A stretch of 64,000 bases of DNA from Neovahlkampfia damariscottae (Eukaryota; Heterolobosea; Selenaionea; Neovahlkampfiida; Neovahlkampfiidae). The translations under genes and the position numbers were made by a program. The stretch is taken from contig JABLTG010000035.1 in assembly GCA_016618085.1 (NCBI GenBank), positions 1 to 64,000 of the forward strand, in the 5' to 3' direction. Below are positions 32,419-43,105 of the stretch, one piece after another. How positions within the stretch are numbered: the first letter of the stretch is position 1; each line of letters starts with the position of its first letter. The notes under the pieces were generated by a model. That model was not told the origin of the DNA. It did not search any database and was given only the letters and a program-made list of their open reading frames with translations.

Positions 32419-33501
32419 ATGAAACAAATTATATTCAGCACAAAAAAAAATAGAAAAATATATCAACAGTATATTCCTGAAGATATATTAGAATCTTGGA
32501 TGCTTGAAAATAGTAAAACTGATTTAGCCTTGGATTATCCAACACACGTTTCTCAAAAGGGAGGTTACTATCACATAGACTCAACTTTAACTATAAATTT
32601 AATTGAAAATTGGAAAAAGAGTACATAATATTTCACCATTCATATTTTTAGGTATTGAAAAAAAGGATGATTTTTTCATGGAAGTAAAATGAAATTCTTC
32701 ATTTATTCATTAAAAGGAATTCAGACCATCTTTTGGATTTCGATTATTCATAGATCTTGATATTAAATTAGATATTGAAGAGCAGTTTGACATTCAATCA
32801 AATTTATGGATTGAAAAAATTCAAATGTTTACAAATCAATTTTTTGGAACTACTGAAAATGTTTGTATTATAACTGAAACACATGGAAGTAATATCATAT
32901 TAATTTTAATAAAAATGAGATTGGAGTGATAAAAAATGTTTGTCATCGAAATATAAATCAGGGTTCAGAATTTATTTTCCATACATTTTTATTAACAACG
33001 AAATTTATAAGTTGTATATGAAGAAATTGTCAAAAGAATTTGAAAATGAGAAATATAAAAATCAACCAAAAGATTGGAAAATGGATGATATATTTGATAA
33101 TGAAATATGTAATCATGAAAGATCAAGGATGGTTAAGAAAAATGAAATATTAAATATCTATTAGTTTGGTATGAATTTACGTGTTTAATATCAAAAATAG
33201 GTAGTTGTAAATGGAGAAGAGGAAATAATTTAAGAAGAGTTTATTCATTTTTTGGATGTAAGAAGAGTATATTACATTTTGAATTAATAATTTTAAAGCT
33301 TTTAAAAATGGAAAAGAAATGAAGAAATTTACAAAATATTTGAATGAAAATATGTTTGAATTAATACAATTTACAATGATAAGACTTGATAATTTTAAAG
33401 GAAAAAATTATGAAAAAATGAAAGCAAATTTATATCAATTAAATAATTCAAAACATTTAGAAAAAAGAGATATTAATATTTACATAAATCATAATGATTG
33501 A
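32419..33501 (+). CDS. Archaeo-eukaryotic primase (AEP)-like protein, giant-virus type
   Basis: About seven exons, ~290 residues, all joined by GT-AG introns of 30-45 nt. Motif order matches AEP primase domains: FGFRLFIDLDIK (motif I, DxD), KSGFRIYFPYIFINNE (motif II region, with Arg where many members have His), and DNEICNHERSRMFGSCKWRR (motif III region, the RMxGSxK block). This variant is the type in nucleocytoplasmic large DNA viruses and relatives, not the eukaryotic PRIM1. There is no helicase domain after it. Host-style introns and a CCAAT box 20-30 bp upstream argue for a resident host gene. Activity is not proven; polymerase/primase, or a structural derivative, are both possible. Confidence 0.6.
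33165..33168 (+). other. 4-nt micro-exon of the primase-like gene
   Basis: Intron 33132-33164 (33 nt, GTTAAG...TATTAG) and intron 33169-33200 (32 nt, GTATGA...AAATAG) flank TTTG. Joining gives ATG TTT GGT AGT TGT AAA, so SRM-FG-SCKW, restoring the RMxGSxK block. A 16-nt exon with a 20-nt second intron is the alternative, but the intron would be shorter than any other seen here. Confidence 0.65.
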
Positions 33502-33502
33502 A

Positions 33503-33866
33503 TTATTCTGGTTTTTTTATTTTTACATTTTCATAGTCAGAATTCCATTGTTTTTCATATTTCTTTATTCTTTCTGTATCTGATAATTCAAATTTTTCAA
33601 ACATATTTAACTTTTTGTTGTTCTCTTTTAAACTTTAAACTGATGATAAGTTAGTTACCTATTGCTTTTTGTTCCATTGATTTAATTTCTTCTTCTTTTT
33701 CTATTTTCTTTTGCATGTATGATTGAATAATAAATGTACCTCCTAATAATACAAACAGTGACATTGAGGTTTGATTAGCGTATTTAGATTTGAAAAACAT
33801 TTGAAAGAGAACGAAAAAGAATCTAATTGGTGGATTATTTATAATTTGGTTTAATAAAAACTGCAT
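33503..33866 (-). CDS. Small single-span protein, probably mitochondrial
   Basis: Two exons give ~108 residues: MQFLLNQIINNPPIRFFFVL, a second hydrophobic stretch (SMSLFVLLGGTFIIQSYM), then a charged helical tail ending NVKIKKPE. The 34-nt intron lies around 33617-33653. Size and shape fit a small respiratory-chain subunit or assembly factor, but I cannot name it. Its ATG lies inside the last codons of the upstream GATA-PHD gene (16-bp overlap, other frame) and no CCAAT is near, unlike most genes here. Confidence 0.55.
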
Positions 33867-34523
33867 TTATTATTCATAATACAATTAATAGGTGGTAAAG
33901 AACCTATACTATAAACACAAGTTGAACATTTTTTTCGAACTGATTTTTCACATTCTTCAATATCTGGTAACACATGAGAAATTGAAGGTAATTTAATATT
34001 TTGTATTTTCTTTGTTTTTTGAATTTTAACTGGATTTGAAATAGTTTGTTCACTACAAAAATTCCAATTAATTTTTGTGTTGGAATCTAATTCTGTTATT
34101 TTTTCACTTTCAAGAAAATTAGAATATTTCTAAATTTTTACTTTTTACACTTTTGACATTCATAATTTTTTGAAAAATTCATTCCTTTTTCTTTTAAACA
34201 TTGTTTATGATCATATTTTGAACCTAAATAAAAAATAAATGAATTGAAACTAAAATACATTTGGAACACTCAACAAGTTCTTCAACATGTTCATCATCAA
34301 AATGAAAGTTTGATGGGTATATTTTGAAACAATAAGAACAATAATGCCCTTTTTGAAAATGTAGTCCACCTAAATAAAATAAATTTTTTTTTTTTTGTCT
34401 ACATTTGTTACAAAGTGTAACTTTCTTTCCTGTTTCTTTCTTCCATCCTTTCCTCCATATAGGAGTTTTTGTGGTTTTACAGTGTTCACAAAAACGAACT
34501 TCTTCTGTTTTGTTGCCACTCAT
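33851..34523 (-). CDS. GATA zinc finger plus PHD finger protein
   Basis: The GATA-type finger is CEHCKTTKTPIWRKG, then LCNKCGLHFQKG (Cys12, 15, 38, 41; CX2CX22CX2C). A PHD-like finger follows: YCSYC, VEECSKC-type pair, YDHKQC and YECQKC. The C-terminal part is basic and contains SVRKKCSTCVYSIG. Four exons: the first intron (34370-34402, 33 nt) has no stop and a length divisible by three, so it is invisible to reading-frame searches. Removing it creates the CNKCGL signature. GATA binds DNA and PHD reads histone tails, so a chromatin-linked regulator is inferred. The ATG at 34521-34523 is divergent to the USP gene. Confidence 0.8.
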
Positions 34524-34580
34524 CAAAATTTATGAACAGAAAAAACAACCAATCAAATCAACTTGAACCATCCAATTAAA
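34524..34580. promoter_or_regulatory. 57-bp divergent promoter with two CCAAT boxes
   Basis: Between the starts of the GATA-PHD gene (minus) and the USP gene (plus) lie AACCAATC and ATCCAATT. The second ends 4 bp before the plus ATG. Each gene seems to have its own box, as at the other divergent pairs in the window. Confidence 0.55.
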
Positions 34581-37210
34581 ATGGCACCAGAAGAAGAAAA
34601 GGAAGAAATATTAATGGATTTTGAAAAAGTAATTAAATTGGATGAGAACAAAATTTTGAAAGAAGGTGATATTTGGAATATAATATCAAAGGAATGGATT
34701 GAACAACTCAAACTATTTGGAAATCAAGTTAGAGAAATTGATAATAAGAAATTATTAAAAGATGAAGAATTAAAGAAGGATATTATTGAAGGAAAAGACT
34801 ATATTTTTATTTCTAATGATCTTTGGAAACAACTTTTTGAAAAATTTGGTGGTAAATATTTAATTTGATAATATTAATTCAAGAAAAGGAGGACCAAATA
34901 TTGAAAGAAAAGTTATTTTAGAGGGTGAAAAAAAGATTTGTAAAATTGAAACACATTTATGTAAAATCAAAATGATTACAACAAAGAAGGAAAAGATTGA
35001 TGAAAAAGAAACAATAATATATTTAAGTAAAAAGAGTTTAATTTCAGAAATGAAAGAAATTGGATTAAAATTATTAAATCTAGAAAACAAAGAAATTAGA
35101 ATATGGAATTTGATTGATCCAAATGAACCAATAATATTAGATACAGAAAAGACAATTGAAGAATCATTAATTCAAGATGGACAACACATTTTATTTGAAA
35201 CAAAGAATATATTAGATGGAAATTGGATCATAAAAAATGAAAAAAAAAAAAATAATTTTTCAGAGAGTTTTTCACAATTCTTCAAGAAGTTTCCATCATT
35301 TTCAACTAATAATACATCAACATTAAAACAAAAAGGAAATGGATTATGTGGATTAAATAATTTAGGAAATACATGTTTTATGAATTCTGCATTACAATGT
35401 TTATCAAATACATCAGAATTAACTTTTTATTTTTTAAATGAAAATTATAAACATGATATAAATAAAACAAATCCATTAGGAATGAAAGGTAAATTAGCAA
35501 TAACCTATGGTGAATTAATTAAAAAAATGTGGAACGGAAATTCATCATCAATTTCACCAACTCAATTCAAATATGTTTTATCACAATTTGCACCTCAATT
35601 TAATGGTTATAGACAACATGATTCACAAGAATTATTATCATTTTTATTAGATGGTTTACATGAAGATTTAAATTTAATTACAAAAAAACCATATCTTGAA
35701 ATTGAAGATGGTGATGGAAATAATGATGAAAAAGTATCAAAATCAACATGGGATTATCATTTACAAAGAAATAAATCAATTATAGTTGATAATTTTCATG
35801 GTCAATTAAAAGTAAGTTTAAAAAAATGTTTATAAATTTAAAAGTCAACTTTAATTTGTCCAGATTGTAAAAATATTTCAATTAAATTTGATCCATTTAT
35901 GTATTTATCTTTACCATTATCTCCAATTCAATTAAAAGAAATGACAGTTTTATATTTAAATGAATATTCAAATGAAAGATTTACAAAGTATACAATTAAG
36001 ATACCATATGAGTCAAAAATATCAATTTTAAGAAAAGAATTTAAAAAGGTTTTGAATAATGACAATGATGAATTAGTATTTTCAGATATGAATACAAATA
36101 GAATTCATTCTATTATGAATGATGATCAAAATATATCAGAAATTAAAAGCAAAGAAAAAATTCTTTGTTTTAAAAAAAATAAAGAATATGAAAAAGTTAT
36201 GATAAATATTTGTCAAAAGAAGAAAAATGATCTTTGTGGGTAAAAATTGAATCAATATTAAAATATATAAGTATACCAATGATATTATTTGTTGAACAAA
36301 AAATGAAAGGAATTGAATTGTATAAAGAAATTAGAAATATTTTTGATAGATTTATTATTAAAGAAGAAGAAGAAGAAGAAGAAGAAGAAACATATTTTAA
36401 ATTATCAATAGTTTCAAAATTAGCCAATTCATGTGGTAAATGTAAAATAGAATGTAGTGGGTGTGAAATAAAATACACAGATGATGAAATAGAGTTGGAA
36501 AATGGAATGAATATTTCAATTAATTGGAATTCAATCCAATATTTCAATCAAAAAGAAGCAATGGTAAATTAAAATGAATCTCTAATTCTTTTAGACTGTG
36601 GATATTCATAATTCAGAAACTACATCAAAATCATCTGGAGGAAGATATCATCTCCCACTGAGAGATTGTTTGTTAAAATTCTCAGAAACTGAACAATTAG
36701 GTGAAAATGATCCATGGTATGATTGATAACAATTTTTTAACCATTTATATATAGGTATTGTCCAAAATGTAAAGATTTAAAACAAGCATGGAAGAAGTTT
36801 GAGATTTATTCACTTCCAAATTTATTAATTATTCATTTAAAAAGATTCATTTTTACGAAAAGATATGGTCAAAAATTGAGCACTTTAGGTAATATCATTC
36901 TTTCTTATTCTTATATTGAATAGTTGATTTTCCAATTGAATCATTTGATATGTCAGAATATGTTGTTGGTAATAAAGATAAAAACACAATTTATGATTTA
37001 TATGCAATATCTGTAAGTTACAAACATATTAATTTTAATATTAACAAGAATCATTCAGGATCTTTGTACTCTGGTCATTATACTGCTGATGCTAAAAATA
37101 CATTCAATGGAAATTGGTATCATTTTAATGATTCATCAGTTTCTAAAACTAATGTTAATTCTTTAGTTTCATCATCTGCTTATGTTCTTTTTTATCAAAA
37201 AAGAAAATGA
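34581..37210 (+). CDS. Ubiquitin-specific protease, USP4/11/15 type
   Basis: N-terminal DUSP-like domain ([20 protein letters not shown]), a ubiquitin-like domain (~34970-35240), then a USP catalytic core. The Cys box is [20 protein letters not shown]; the split core follows with [20 protein letters not shown], a zinc ribbon ([20 protein letters not shown]), LLIIHLKRF, and the His box [10 protein letters not shown] with [11 protein letters not shown]. The long insert between the two zinc-ribbon halves (~35930-36590) includes a second UBL-like stretch and an EEEEEEEEE run. This DUSP-UBL-USP order is that of USP4/11/15. It removes ubiquitin from substrates in cytosol and nucleus. Catalytic Cys, His and Asn/Asp are present, so it should be active. 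Confidence 0.9.
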
Positions 37211-37233
37211 AAAAGAAATTTGAGTTTTTATTT

Positions 37234-38994
37234 TTAAATTGAAGTGTTAATAAACTTTAAAAATGTTTGACATTCATTCAAAATTAATTCTTGTTTAAAA
37301 TCACCAAAATCTAAAGTTATTTGATTTTTAATCAATTTGCTGATTGTAACTTTCTTTAATTGCTTCAATAATTTCTTCCATTCAAATAATCCAATACCAA
37401 ATTCATTTGGATGTGCTCTTAACAGCATTATCATTTTAGAGTCAAATAATAAATAAAAAGTATTTTCTTCATTTCTTCCATTAAATAATGTCAATTTTTC
37501 ATGATTGATTTTTGAAATATTTTCAATTTTAATTGCTAATTTTGAATCATTTTCATCAATCAAATCATTATTTATCATTTCAGTATCATCCAATGAAAAG
37601 TTTGAATTAAAATTAGTTTCATTTTGTGATTCCTTTTTTAATGATTTATTTTCAATATCTTCATTTTTCATTTTCCATTTTGCAAATAAATCAGAAGAAT
37701 AATTTTTAATTGTTGAAAATATTGATTCATTTTCTTCATTATTTTTATCATTTTTATCATCATGAACAAATTCAATTTCATTTGTTGAAATATATTTAAT
37801 ACCTATTGATTGTAATTAATATTTAATCATCTTACAACCTTTAAACCCTTCATAGGCTATACTAATATGTTTAAAATCATTTTTTATAAATTTCATTGCG
37901 ATTAATTTCAAAAAATTATCTTCTTCTTCTAAATTTCTACCTGTACCAAATATTGTAAAATGACTATCTTTTGCAGATTCAAATTGATTTATAATTTTTT
38001 TAATTTTATTTTCATCATATTTTATATTTGAGCCAATATGAATGGCTGTTGGTATTCTTGCAAATTTAAAAGATTCAATTGAACGACAATCAATAATAAT
38101 ATAATTTTGATGATAATTATTTGATAAAGTATTCACTTTTTTCTTTTTTAAAAAACCTTCAATAATTTCAAATGTAGGTATTGGTAAAATTAAATTCTTT
38201 TTAAAAAATTGAAATAATTCATCTAAATTAGTTTCTTTTGTTGGAAATAATAAACTCATTAATTGATTCTTTGTTGATAATGGTGTTCTCATTTCAATTT
38301 CTTTTCCTATTTTTTGTATTTCAATAATTTCAATTAAATTTTGAATTTTATTCATTTTAACATTTAAATCTTTTTTAATTAATAAATTCTTTTCTCTTTT
38401 TTTAATTAAATATCCAATTCCAAAGAATATTGGAAATAATTTATTTTTTGAATTAATAAGTAATGTATCCCATAAATATAATATTTCATCAGTTAAATTT
38501 AAGAAATTATTAAAAATCTAAAAGAATTAATTATTAATTTAGTTACAAAGGATTGAATATATTCTATTGGTTCAATCGAATTGGAATCAAAATTTAAACA
38601 TAACTTTGGATCATGATAAAGTAATATTAATCTAAATAATAAACAAAAACATCTTTAAAGTTAATTATTAAATTATAATTACTTACTCAAAATGTTTGAA
38701 TTTATAAAAATATCTTTTTGTTATACTTTCAAAAAGTGAATATTTTTCAATTTGAGTTATATTTTCAAATTCATTTACAATTTTATACACCTTCTTTTCA
38801 TCTTCTGATATTTCTTTATATTTTTCAGTAAAATGTTCAAGAACATCTTTATTGTTTAAATCTTCTTCCACAAGTTCAACATTCAATAATTTTATCCATA
38901 CTTTCCCTCTAAACTCACTTGGTATGTCATACTTTGAACAATATTCCAACAGTTTTTCAGAATCATTTTCCTTTAAAATCTCTTCAACCTCCAT
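37234..38994 (-). CDS. TBC1D23: TBC1D23: TBC plus rhodanese trafficking adaptor
   Basis: The N-terminal TBC domain starts YDIPSEFRGKVWIKLLNVEL and continues through exons to ~38390. A rhodanese-like domain follows (YIIIDCRSIESFKFARIPTA, with Cys in the active-loop region not conserved). The C-terminal beta-rich domain includes TLFNGRNEENTFYLLFDSKM and ends LNECQTFLKFIN. This three-part order is unique to TBC1D23, which bridges golgin-captured endosomal vesicles and the WASH complex at the trans-Golgi. In the animal protein the TBC domain is catalytically dead; here also I see no clear Arg-finger/Gln-finger pair. ATTGG lies 17 bp upstream of the ATG. Confidence 0.87.
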
Positions 38995-39143
38995 TTTTCA
39001 AAATGAGATAATTGGTTGTTTAGAATAAAATTTTTGGAACTTCAAAAATATCTCTAAACATGAATTTTTTTATATATTGTGTGTTTCTTTCTGCATTTTA
39101 CGGATAAATTTTCTCCTGAACTCTGATTGGATTATTCAATTGC

Positions 39144-40190
39144 ATGGAAAACAAAACTAACAAGTTGAGCCCGACAACTCTTTCTCCTTTGAACACATTT
39201 TTAGCTGGAGCTTCTGCAAGATGTACAGCTGCTATAATTATGTTTCCTGTTGATTTAATAAAAACAAGACTACAATTTCAAAGAGAGTCAAATAAAATGA
39301 TCAGAACTGTATATAAAAATGGATTCCACGCTTTTAAATCCATTTTAAAAACAGAAGGTTTTTTAGCTCTTTATAAAGGATTGCCAATTCGTTTAATTTA
39401 TATTACTCCTGCGGCAGTGAGTCTCTTTTAATTTTTAAATATTTTTCGAGGCTGTCTCATTTACAGTTTATGAACAATTTAAACAAGCTGTTACTGGTGA
39501 TGATACACAAAATAATTTAAAAAATGTTGCAATCACTTTGACTGCAGGTTTTTGTGCAAGAATTTTTGGTACAGCTATTCGAACACCTTTTGACATGTTA
39601 AAACAGCAATTACAAGTTGAAAATCAAATAAATTCCGAAAAAAAAGGATTAGTATATTCAATAAAACTTATAAAAGAGAATATTGGATACAAAGGATTTT
39701 TGACAGGTTATCAAGTTACAATTTTGAGGTAACAATGATTTAGAGAAATACTAAATTTATTATAGAGATGCACCATTTGCTGCTGTATATTTTACAACTT
39801 ACGAACTGATGAAAAATAATATGAACGAATCACAGAATTCGTCTTTAAAACCATTTCAACATTTTATTTCTGGAGCTGTTGCTGGAGCCATTGCAACAAC
39901 ATGTACAATTAGGTAAGAGTTGTTTAATAATTTATATTATTAGTGTTGATGTAACTTTATTATTTTTTGACAATATATTTTAGGTAGTAAAAACACGTCT
40001 ACAAACACAATCTAGATTAGGTACAAAAGAATATGATGGAATTATAGATGCATTTAAAAAGATATTTAAACAAGAAGGAATTCAAGGATTAACAAAAGGA
40101 TTAGGTGCGAGGTTAATTTATATTATGCCTGCATCTGCAATGACATTTACATTTTTTGAATATTTTAAAAAGAAATTACTTGATAAATGA
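39144..40190 (+). CDS. Mitochondrial carrier (SLC25 family)
   Basis: Five exons, three carrier repeats, six transmembrane helices. Signature motifs: PVDLIKTRLQF in repeat 1, TPFDMLKQQLQ in repeat 2 and ISVDVVKTRLQTQ in repeat 3, where Ser replaces the usual Pro. Substrate cannot be told from sequence; the SAM-transporter/C-I-type carriers are candidates because of the short loops. In repeat 3 a 7-nt exon, TGTTGAT (39944-39950), is flanked by introns of 31 and 33 nt and supplies Val-Asp of the signature. The ATTGG box lies 14 bp before the ATG. Confidence 0.9.
39944..39950 (+). other. 7-nt micro-exon of the SLC25 carrier
   Basis: Introns 39913-39943 (GTAAGAG...ATTAG) and 39951-39983 (GTAACTT...TTTTAG) surround TGTTGAT. 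The spliced codons are AGT GTT GAT GTA GTA AAA, so S-V-D-V-V-K, the carrier signature of repeat 3. Confidence 0.8.
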
Positions 40191-40203
40191 GTTCTTATAA
40201 TTC

Positions 40204-41689
40204 TTATTCATTTTTATTTATTTGATATTTTAAAAATAAATCTTGTATTGAATTTTTACATACAGGACAATTATCATTAACTTTCAACCATTCATCAATA
40301 CAATCTTTATGAAACATATGAAAACATGGTAATGTTCTAATTTCATCTTCATTTTCATATTCACTTAAACATATTGAACATTCATTTATCATTGTATTTT
40401 GATCATTTATCATAAATTTAAATGTTGGTAATTGTGATAAAGTTGAAGATGATAAACCACATGAAATTTGTTGTTCATTTTGAAATTGATTTTGTAATTG
40501 TTCTAACCATGAAATAATTCTAATATTTTCTTCTGTTGATTCTAAATTTCTTCTTTCAACTAATAAACTTGAAATTGAACTTAAAATATTATTTATTGCA
40601 ATTCTTCTTTCTTCAATAGTTAATTCTTCATTTGGTTCATTTTGAAGATTTTGAAATGTTTCATCGGAAGATGAAATTGGTCCAAAATGAATCTCATAAA
40701 ATTCAATAAAATATTTTTTTGAATAAATTAAAATTAAATTTAACATTTCAATTAATATTAATGGTAAAAATATAATTAAAACTGTTATATAATTTTGATA
40801 TTTTTCAATTGACAAATAAAACGAAAGAGACAAATAAAAATATAAAATCTATTTTTAGAAATTGAATTAATTGCACAATACTTACAGATAATTCATTAAA
40901 TAATAAAATGGTAATATCAATCTTTAAATCAAATTTAACTCTATTATTCATTTTAATTTTATAAAATGAATATATTTTTTGAATTAAAAGAAAAATAAAA
41001 ACTAAATAAATTGGTAATAATAATACAAAGAATGATAGATATTTAAATCCATAATCTAATTGAATAGAAAATAATATACCTGAAATTGAAAATAAAATAC
41101 AATAGATTCCACTAAAAAATGATTCAACTTTCTTTTTAATTAAATATTCTGAAAGTAAAATTAATAACAAAAATACTGTGATTGGTGAAAAAATAATAAT
41201 CCAATTCAATTTAAAATTTGGTAAATCTAATCTAATTGATAATAAAATAAAGAATGAATAAAATGAAATCAATCCAATAGTATTTAAAAATAAGTCTAAA
41301 AATAATCGATTCTTTAAATCATCAGGTGATGATAACTTTAAATGATATAAAAATACCAATGCTTATCTTTAATATTTTTATAATCTTACTCAATGAGAGG
41401 AATAAAAATATTCCATATAACCAAATAGGTAAGAATATCAAAAACCAAGAAAAATTTACAACTGCCATCAATTTAACTAAAACTAAACATGTAGTAAAAC
41501 ATAAGTACATTAATTTTCCTAGATATGAATTTCCATCAACAAGTTTATGGTTGGCGTAAATATTAAACTGATTTGTATAATACAAAAGTAATTTTCTTCC
41601 GATTTCATCACCTTCAAATTGTTCTGAATGGTAAAGTGTCTATTTTTTTTAAATTTTATTTTATTTACTTCTTCGTCTTCTTCAACCAT
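40204..41689 (-). CDS. Multi-span membrane RING-H2 E3 ubiquitin ligase
   Basis: Exon 1 (MVEEDEE) is spliced over a 29-nt intron to TLYHSEQFEGDEIGRKLLLY. About eight transmembrane segments follow, with FSWFLIFLPIWLYGIFLFLS and LNWIIIFSPITVFLLLILLS resembling the TMEM185 fold. The C-terminal cytosolic part ends in a RING-H2 finger: CSICLSEYENEDEIRTLPCF, HMFHKDCIDEW, CPVC. All eight zinc ligands are present (C3H2C3). It should be a membrane-bound E3, perhaps in the ER or endosomes. The start was chosen because the exon-2 frame has no ATG near its beginning and the splice to 41687-41689 is clean. Confidence 0.83.
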
Positions 41690-41713
41690 TTATTTTTATT
41701 CAAAACGAACAAG
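41690..41713. promoter_or_regulatory. 24-bp gap between divergent start codons
   Basis: Only 24 bp separate the ATG of the RING gene (minus, 41689) from that of the acidic coiled-coil gene (plus, 41714). The gap has no CCAAT. The nearest ATTGG/CCAAT pair, ATTGG and CCAATG, lies just inside the plus-strand coding region (41723-41742), so either the plus start is further in or the element works from within the transcript. Confidence 0.45.
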
Positions 41714-43039
41714 ATGAAAAATGATTGGATAATTCCAATGAACGAAAATGAAGAGAATTTGTTGGAAGAAGACTGGAATGAAAAACAGTTGAATAAAAAA
41801 GAAGAAAAAATAAAAAATCAAGAGGAAGAAGAAGAAGAAGAAGAAGAAGAAATCAAAATAACAAATAATTGGGTTGAAGAAGTATATTTAAAAGTTTGGA
41901 AAAAAAGAGAGAAAAATCCTTTAACAATGAAAGAATTACTTGAAAGATTTATAGAACCTGAATCACCGAGATGGTATTATATAAATGTAAAAAATATAAA
42001 AAATCCAAAAGTTCGAATAAAATGTTGGAAAATGATTAGAGAAGTAAATTGATAAATAAAGAAATTAAAACAAAAAAAAGGAATTAACATTAAAATTAAA
42101 TGATAAAAAGTATAATATTTATGGATATCATAATTGTGCAATATTAAGTTTTAAAATTGGAGAAAGAGAAGTTGGTATTAAATTATTATCCAAATTGATC
42201 AATTCATTCTCAAGTCCAACATTATTATTAACTATGTCATACTTTTATATTGAAACAAATCAAATTAAAAATGCATGTGCAATATTATATAATCTATTAA
42301 ATGATGAACAAGAAGAAGAAGATAAAATATTACATTCACTTTTTTTAAGTATGAAATTAAATAATGAAAATAAAGAATTAAAACAAAAAGTAATGATAAA
42401 ATTATGTGAATTAAAACCAAATAATCATTTATATAAATTATGGAAAATGAAATGGGAAATTAAAAATGAAATAGTTTCAATCAATTCAAAAGATGAAATT
42501 ATTGAAAATACATTAAACTTTTTAAAAGAGAGAATATTAGAAAAGGAATCAAATCATTCATTCATTTCATTTTTATTTAATAATAAGTATTCAATATTTT
42601 TAAATATTTTATCTTCTTTATTTTTTATAACTGGGTTTAAATAAAATATAATTCTTACATTTTTAGATTATCATTATTTATTAAGAACTTTTTAATTCCA
42701 ATTTGGAATAAATACAAAAAAAAAGAAAAAGAAAATAAAAAATATATGTTATTGAATAATTCAAAGGATTCAACATTTAATAAAATATCTTCCATTCATG
42801 ATAATGATGAATCAAAATTTAAATTTAAAATGATTGAAGAAATTGAAAATGATAAAAAATTTAATTCAAAAATAATGAATAATTTTGAATATGTTGATAA
42901 TTTATTCTCAGAAATTCAATATTTAATTAATTATAAAGACACTCTTCCAAGAGAAAATGAAAATAAAAATATTAAAATATCAAATGATGAAAAGATTTCA
43001 GTAATTTCAATGAAAGATGGTTTCAATTTTGATAAATAA
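41714..43039 (+). CDS. Hypothetical TPR-like protein with membrane anchor
   Basis: Three exons give ~400 residues. After an acidic start ([10 protein letters not shown] run) comes a helical-repeat region with TPR-like pairs (IGEREVGIKLLSKLINSFSS, IETNQIKNACAILYNLLNDE). A hydrophobic segment (YSIFLNILSSLFFITGFK, continuing across an intron) is followed by a basic tail. No enzyme motif. Unrecognised; an organelle-membrane adaptor is a guess. The second Met (residue 9) or one further in could be the true start given the very short upstream gap. Confidence 0.65.
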
Positions 43040-43105
43040 TTTTTAATTTTTTTTGAATAAATTTTGTTAATTCAAAATGATTGGAGTAAATTTTTTTAAC
43101 CAATA

